Origin: JBBRZF01 sp038236965
Lineage (GTDB): Bacteria > Acidobacteriota > Terriglobia > Terriglobales > Acidobacteriaceae
Direction of reading: 5' to 3'
Assembly: GCA_038236965.1 (NCBI GenBank)
Contig: JBBRZF010000010.1
Span: 1-38,975, forward strand
Length of the DNA stretch: 38,975 bases
In this document: piece by piece, positions 37,483-38,975 of the stretch
How the letters are laid out: each line of letters opens with the position of its first letter
Position numbering within the stretch: the first letter of the stretch is position 1
Made by a program: the position numbers and the translations under genes
Notes under the pieces: generated by a model
What the model saw: only the letters and a program-made list of their open reading frames with translations
Told to the model about the DNA's origin: nothing
The model's database searches: none

Positions 37483-38610
37483 CTAGCCGATCCATCCTCC
37501 GCCCACAACAAGGTCTCCCTGGTAGAAGACGACTGCCTGCCCTGGTGTGATGGAACGCTGCGGCTCATCGAAGGTCACGAGTACTTCGTCCTCGGCGGTC
37601 TTCTCGACCGTTGCCGCTGCCGGAGGATGGCGATGGCGGATTTTGGCCTCCACGCGAATCGGTTCGCGAAAATCGTCGAAGGCGATCCAGTTCATGCGGT
37701 GCGCCTTCAAGGTGCGCGAGTAGAGTTCTTCTCCACTGCCTACAACCACCTGCCGCTTGTCTCCGCGAATCTCCAGCACGTAGAGCGCGTTGCCTGTGGC
37801 AACCCCCAGGCCCTTGCGCTGGCCGACGGTGAAATTGTGTATGCCCTGGTGATGTCCCACGACGTCGCCGCTGGAGGTGACGAGGTCGCCCGAAGTATCC
37901 GGCAGTTGCTCGCCTTGTTCTCCCAGGTACTTGTCGATAAATTCCTTGTAGTCGCCATTGGGAATAAAGCAGATTTCCTGCGAGTCCGGCTTATCGGCAA
38001 GAACGTTCAATCCCTGCGAACGCGCTTCCTCGCGGACTGCCGGCTTGTTCATTCCACCGAGCGGAAACAGCGTGCGCGACAACTGCTCCTGCGTAAGCCC
38101 GAATAGGAAATAGGTCTGGTCCTTGGCGGAATCCGCGGGACGATTGAGAAGCCAGCGGCCGCGCTCGGAGTCGAACTCGCAACGGGCGTAGTGTCCGGTA
38201 GCGATCTGGTCGGCGCCAATCTGCCTCGCGGTCTGCAGGAGCTGATCGAACTTCAGGTGATTGTTGCAGAGCGAGCACGGAATCGGCGTGCGGCCAGAGA
38301 GATACTCGTCCACAAATGGCTTCACCACGTCGCGCTCGAAACGGTCTTCCTGGTTGACGACGTAATATGGTATGCGGAGCTTCTCGGCGACGCGGCGCGC
38401 ATCGTAAACATCGTCGATGGAGCAACAACGTCCGGAAACCGCCTCTGCTGGGTGGTCTTCGCTGGCGAGCCGGCGCTGGTTCCACAACTGCATAGTCAGG
38501 CCGATGAGGTCATATCCCTGGGCGCGCAACATCGCTGCCACGGTGGAGGAGTCAACTCCGCCGGACATGGCGACCGCAATCGTGTTGTTCCGCTCAGACT
38601 GCATTTGCAA
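37483..38610 (-). CDS. mnmA: tRNA-specific 2-thiouridylase MnmA
   Basis: 375 residues. The ATP-pyrophosphatase P-loop is in IAVAMSGGVDSSTVAAMLRA. The catalytic cysteine pair is in TPIPCSLCNNHLKFDQLL and DSQEICFIPNGDYKEF. HNFTVGQRKGLGVA and the C-terminal beta-barrel complete the enzyme. It thiolates U34 of tRNAs for Lys, Glu and Gln using sulfur passed from cysteine desulfurase. The start at 38610 overlaps the end of the cysteine desulfurase gene by 17 bases, so sulfur donor and acceptor are translationally linked; a second ATG at 38604 is also possible. Confidence 0.95.
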   Translation of the reverse strand: MQMQSERNNTIAVAMSGGVDSSTVAAMLRAQGYDLIGLTMQLWNQRRLASEDHPAEAVSGRCCSIDDVYDARRVAEKLRIPYYVVNQEDRFERDVVKPFVDEYLSGRTPIPCSLCNNHLKFDQLLQTARQIGADQIATGHYARCEFDSERGRWLLNRPADSAKDQTYFLFGLTQEQLSRTLFPLGGMNKPAVREEARSQGLNVLADKPDSQEICFIPNGDYKEFIDKYLGEQGEQLPDTSGDLVTSSGDVVGHHQGIHNFTVGQRKGLGVATGNALYVLEIRGDKRQVVVGSGEELYSRTLKAHRMNWIAFDDFREPIRVEAKIRHRHPPAAATVEKTAEDEVLVTFDEPQRSITPGQAVVFYQGDLVVGGGWIG

Positions 38611-38975
38611 CTCGCTTTTTCCAGACCGGGCTCAAACTTCGCAACCTTTCGACAACTTCTGCAACTCGTTCCAGGAGGAAATCGATATCTGCTTCCGTAT
38701 TCTGCTTACCCAAACTAAACCGTATGCTGCCGCGTGCCTGGTCAGGCGTGAGCCCCATCGCCAGCAACACATGCGAGGGCTCGATAGCTCCCGAGGAACA
38801 GGCGGCTCCGGTGGAGACCGCAACCCCCTTCAGGTCGAGCGCGATGACCATGGCCTCGCCCTCTATACATTCGAAGACGATGTTCGAGGTGTTGGGTGTT
38901 CGCGGGGATCCGACGCTGTTCACCGTCGTAAGTTCGATGGAACGGATGATCGTGTTCTCAAGGCGGTCGCGCAGC
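38594..38975 (-). CDS. Cysteine desulfurase (NifS/IscS-like), C-terminal fragment
   Basis: The gene enters from the right edge; about 126 residues are visible and the true start is outside. The frame is open to 38975 (LRDRLENTIIRSIELTTVNS), so a start at the internal ATG is not required. VAVSTGAACSSGAIEPSHVL contains the persulfide-forming cysteine (ACSSG) in the NifS/IscS arrangement, and GLTPDQARGSIRFSLGKQNT is the conserved C-terminal segment. The PLP lysine lies outside the window. It lies directly upstream of mnmA with a 17-base overlap. Confidence 0.88.
   Translation of the reverse strand, partial: LRDRLENTIIRSIELTTVNSVGSPRTPNTSNIVFECIEGEAMVIALDLKGVAVSTGAACSSGAIEPSHVLLAMGLTPDQARGSIRFSLGKQNTEADIDFLLERVAEVVERLRSLSPVWKKRVANAV

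Overview
The window looks like a chromosomal segment of an Acidobacteriota bacterium (Terriglobia/Koribacter-like). This is inferred from the gene set (bacillithiol deacetylase BshB1, an isolated NuoB, a regulator of the SpoIIE-phosphatase/RsbW/STAS type, Tat-exported ferritin-like protein) and from G+C-rich coding DNA separated by repeat-rich spacers. It is not proven by a marker gene. No rRNA, tRNA, CRISPR array, prophage or intact insertion sequence was seen. The left edge cuts a PLP-dependent decarboxylase and the right edge cuts a cysteine desulfurase.

Layout. 1-2504 (minus): start of a decarboxylase, a secreted YVTN-type beta-propeller protein, and nuoB. 2605-6067 (minus): a tight five-gene run (HAD phosphatase, BtuF-like protein without signal peptide, fRMsr-type GAF protein, NUDIX hydrolase, zinc-type dehydrogenase). 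6588-9235 (minus): an MgtE-like cytosolic Mg2+-sensor protein followed by an NRAMP-family transporter whose metal-site motifs differ from the Mn/Fe type. 9309-11106 (plus): a HAD phosphatase, then RsbW-like kinase and STAS antagonist. 11205-15333 (minus): tatA, ferritin-like protein, di-haem cytochrome and a LuxR/GAF regulator, with a ~210 bp block duplicated upstream of the two exported-protein genes. 15334-16186: a repeat-rich spacer. 16187-19635: ubiD-like decarboxylase, a divergent unknown protein and a small secreted protein. 19730-21839 (plus): ispA-like prenyl synthase, a start-less membrane ORF and bshB1. 21840-22915: an anomalous spacer with a string of hairpins. 22916-24694 (minus): O-methyltransferase, UPF0173 hydrolase, rhodanese. 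24797-27924 (plus): GAF-GAF-SpoIIE phosphatase and lysA. 27940-34075: metallophosphoesterase lipoprotein, zinc phospholipase-like protein, amidohydrolase, NAD kinase, TlyA methyltransferase. 34319-37403: a degenerate E1-alpha-like protein, small membrane proteins and an acyl-CoA ligase. 37483-38975 (minus): cysteine desulfurase and mnmA.

Most genes are housekeeping or stress-related. The most unusual items are: (1) three consecutive hairpins at 22384-22455 with unrelated stems but the same loop heptamer, inside a longer chain of hairpins; (2) the pairing of a membrane-less MgtE sensor with an NRAMP-like transporter, which suggests a two-component Mg2+ uptake system; (3) the duplicated upstream block around the Tat/ferritin/cytochrome/LuxR genes; (4) several families of intergenic repeats and inverted repeats. 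All functional statements rest on motif reading and not on database searches.
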